64,000 bases of DNA from Phaseolus vulgaris. Its lineage: Eukaryota; Streptophyta; Magnoliopsida; Fabales; Fabaceae. Below the pieces are notes generated by a model. It was not told the origin of the DNA, made no database searches, and saw only the letters and a program-made list of their open reading frames with translations. Every line of letters starts with the position of its first letter. Position 1 is the stretch's first letter. Shown here piece by piece: positions 62,364-64,000 of this stretch. Location: the NCBI RefSeq assembly GCF_000499845.2, contig NC_023756.2, positions 42,099,393-42,163,392 of the forward strand. The letters are read 5' to 3'. Position numbers and translations under genes: made by a program.

Positions 62364-64000
62364 CCTCGTCTAAGGATTTTGATTTGGATTTCTGTATTAC
62401 TAAAACCTTTCTGTTTCCATTTTCTTATTTTAAAATTTGTATGCATGAAGTTAAAAGCTGTGGGGGCTGTTGCTGTTCTTGGAGGGCTACTTCAAATTGT
62501 CATTTTTATGTTCATGTGTGGCATTCTTTCAATGGTATGGTGCTGACTTGTCTATGGAATTAAGGAGTTACAATTGTTTTTTAATGAATGTTATTGTCCA
62601 TTTGGTTTGCAGTTATTTGGAGCCTCATTGTCTGAGGGTGTTTTTGTGGGTTCCTTTCTGTCAATGTCATCAACAGCAGTAGTATGTTTTTACACCATTT
62701 CCAAAGCTTACTGTAAATACTGTTATCAGTGGTTTTTAGTAGATTCTAAGCATGGTTCACAATTTTTTCCCCTCTTCCAGGTGGTAAAGTTTTTGGTGGA
62801 GCGAAATAGTAATAATGCTCTTCATGTTCAAATTACAATTGGGACTCTTATTTTTCAGGTATCTTTCTAGTTGGTGTTTTAAATGTTAAAGTCGTTAGCT
62901 TTTCATAAGGTAATATGCTCAAGTTAGACTTATATTGCATATCAATCTTTCCTCTACCATTTGTTATATATCAGGATTGTGCAGTGGGTTTACTATTTGC
63001 TTTGCTCCCAGTTTTGGGTGGTAACAGTGGCCTTTTACAAGGAATAATGTCAATGGGGAAACTGTAAGTCTGTCCATCTGCTCTTTCTCACTCTGATTTC
63101 ACTTTAATTTTTCATAAACTCCCTTTTTGCTTGGTGATGAATAGCAACTTCTTCAGTCAATGCAAGCCAATTGAACTGCATAGTGTTGCTAAATATACAC
63201 CTTTCCACTTTAATATATGCTGAACCTGTATTTTAACATGCAATTACCTCCCTGTAGCTGTCGTCCAAACAAATTAACGTGAACAAGTTCTAAGATCTTT
63301 AAATTTAGAAACTTGGCTTGTAATCATTTTTTGACAAAATAACGTAAACAAGTTCTAAGATCTTTAAATTTAGAAACTTGGCTTGTAATCATTTTTTGAG
63401 CTTAAAATACGTAATCTTATAGAGATATATTGGAATTTGTCTATACTAGATAAAACATACCATTGGGAGACCATAATTTGTAGTTGAACTGTGACACTTT
63501 TCGGTGGGTAGACTTCTGGAAATCAAGTGCTGGGAAGTATGAGGTATCATGATGTTTGATATTTGTGAAGAGACCACAAAAATGAAGTTTTATTGAAATA
63601 TAGGGTTCGTTTTAGGGGGAGGTACAGTTTACCCTAAATTCATCATATTGTCATTGGGATAGGATCTAATTATCTAACTACTTTGAACTTCAGGCTGCTA
63701 GTGTTGTCGTTGTATATCACGGCTACGTCTATATTGTCATGGTCATTTGTTCCTCGATTTCTTAAACTGATGATGCGGCTGTCGTCTCAGGTTAGGCTAA
63801 AACATATTTTATTTGATACTGTATTGCTAGCACTATTAGCAGCTCATGAATTATTTTTCTTCCTTTCTGCTCTCCAGACTAATGAACTTTATCAGCTAGC
63901 TGCGGTTGCTTTCTGCTTGTTATCTGCATGGGTAAGAAAAACAAATGCTGATTGCTGTTACTGATTCCTTATCATTCTGTTGCTTCTTTTATCCATATAA
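56621..64000 (+). CDS. K+ efflux antiporter of the KEA4/5/6 type, 3' part outside the window
   Basis: CPA2-family K+/H+ exchanger of endomembranes (Golgi/TGN in the Arabidopsis KEA4-6 clade). Exons seen: 56621-56855, 58471-58514, 59304-59371, 59494-59578, 59683-59744, 60293-60368, 60528-60602, 62149-62220, 62451-62534, 62613-62681, 62781-62858, 62975-63063, 63694-63790, 63878-63931. Start 56621 gives a signal peptide-like segment (LWCCVVCLAICASVCGAA); 56525 is in frame upstream but would bury it. Family stretches: ARSDKETRERFYGNIVN, KMFDRVLEKEFSEND, VFVMSNKKSKYPVLQVDLRL, GQPVIVGYLLAGSLIGPGG, QFGVVFLLFALGLEFS, SMSSTAVVVKFLVERN, LPVLGGNSGLLQGI and TNELYQLAAVAFCLLSAW. The remaining membrane segments lie beyond 64000. 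Intron 7 contains dispersed repeat copy B. Confidence 0.93.
60639..61504 (+). repeat. Dispersed legume-type repeat, copy B, in intron 7 of KEA
   Basis: Inverse copy of 47078-47973. It contains two internal half-similar segments, each with a CCCACACTG or CTCATATTGAC start, an ACAAGTGAGAGG or TATTAGTGGGGGG piece and CAACTCT. It starts near GGGAAAAACTCAAGTCCCAC and ends at TTTCCAAAGTTAGG. No ORF. Confidence 0.85.
61511..61550. repeat. (AT)n microsatellite in KEA intron 7
   Basis: About 20 uninterrupted AT units immediately after the end of dispersed repeat copy B. Confidence 0.95.
62329..62361. repeat. (AT)n microsatellite in KEA intron 8
   Basis: About 16 uninterrupted AT units between exons 8 and 9. 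Confidence 0.95.

Overview
The window is plant nuclear DNA. It has short exons joined by canonical GT..AG introns, AT-rich intergenic DNA and nested plant transposons. The repeats (related LTRs around a conserved 'ACTTGAGCGTCGG'-type core, and a roughly 0.86 kb dispersed repeat) look like those of phaseoloid legumes such as Phaseolus or Vigna. That assignment is from memory of such repeats and was not tested.

Layout: 1-1813 is the end of an LTR retroelement with two minisatellites. 5036-8539 (+) is a cysteine-rich receptor-like kinase with four DUF26 domains instead of the usual two. 10310-13770 is a decayed L1-type LINE. 15157-16716 (-), 28728-30595 (-) and 44767-45530 (-) are three ATS3-like genes on one strand; the third is broken. 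17249-23866 is a complete Mutator-like element (MULE1) with a perfect 9-bp target duplication. It carries an apparently intact transposase with a C-terminal OTU protease-like domain, a plant-mobile-domain (PMD) gene on the other strand, and three arrays of small palindromic repeats. 31436-41235 is a nest: a copia relic split by a 403-bp CACTA foldback element and by a second, different PMD-carrying MULE (MULE2, 34022-40804, also with a perfect 9-bp duplication). 41705-44442 (+) is the mitochondrial protease OMA1. 47078-50133 holds a dispersed repeat, a truncated third MULE and another LTR. 51032-52710 (+) encodes mitochondrial ribosomal protein uS11m. 53743-55015 (-) encodes the NEET Fe-S protein. 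56621 to the window end (+) holds the first 14 exons of a KEA4/5/6-type K+/H+ antiporter.

The host genes are stable single-copy organelle or endomembrane genes (OMA1, uS11m, NEET, KEA) plus lineage-variable genes (CRK, ATS3 paralogs). The order OMA1-NEET-KEA resembles Arabidopsis At5g51740-At5g51720-At5g51710 as I remember it. Transposon insertions have spread the ATS3 paralogs over 30 kb. The most interesting material is the two MULEs. Each pairs a DDE transposase with a PMD protein, but in opposite gene arrangements. In both, the PMD reading frame carries an in-frame TGA at a position where CGA (Arg) is the likely ancestral codon.
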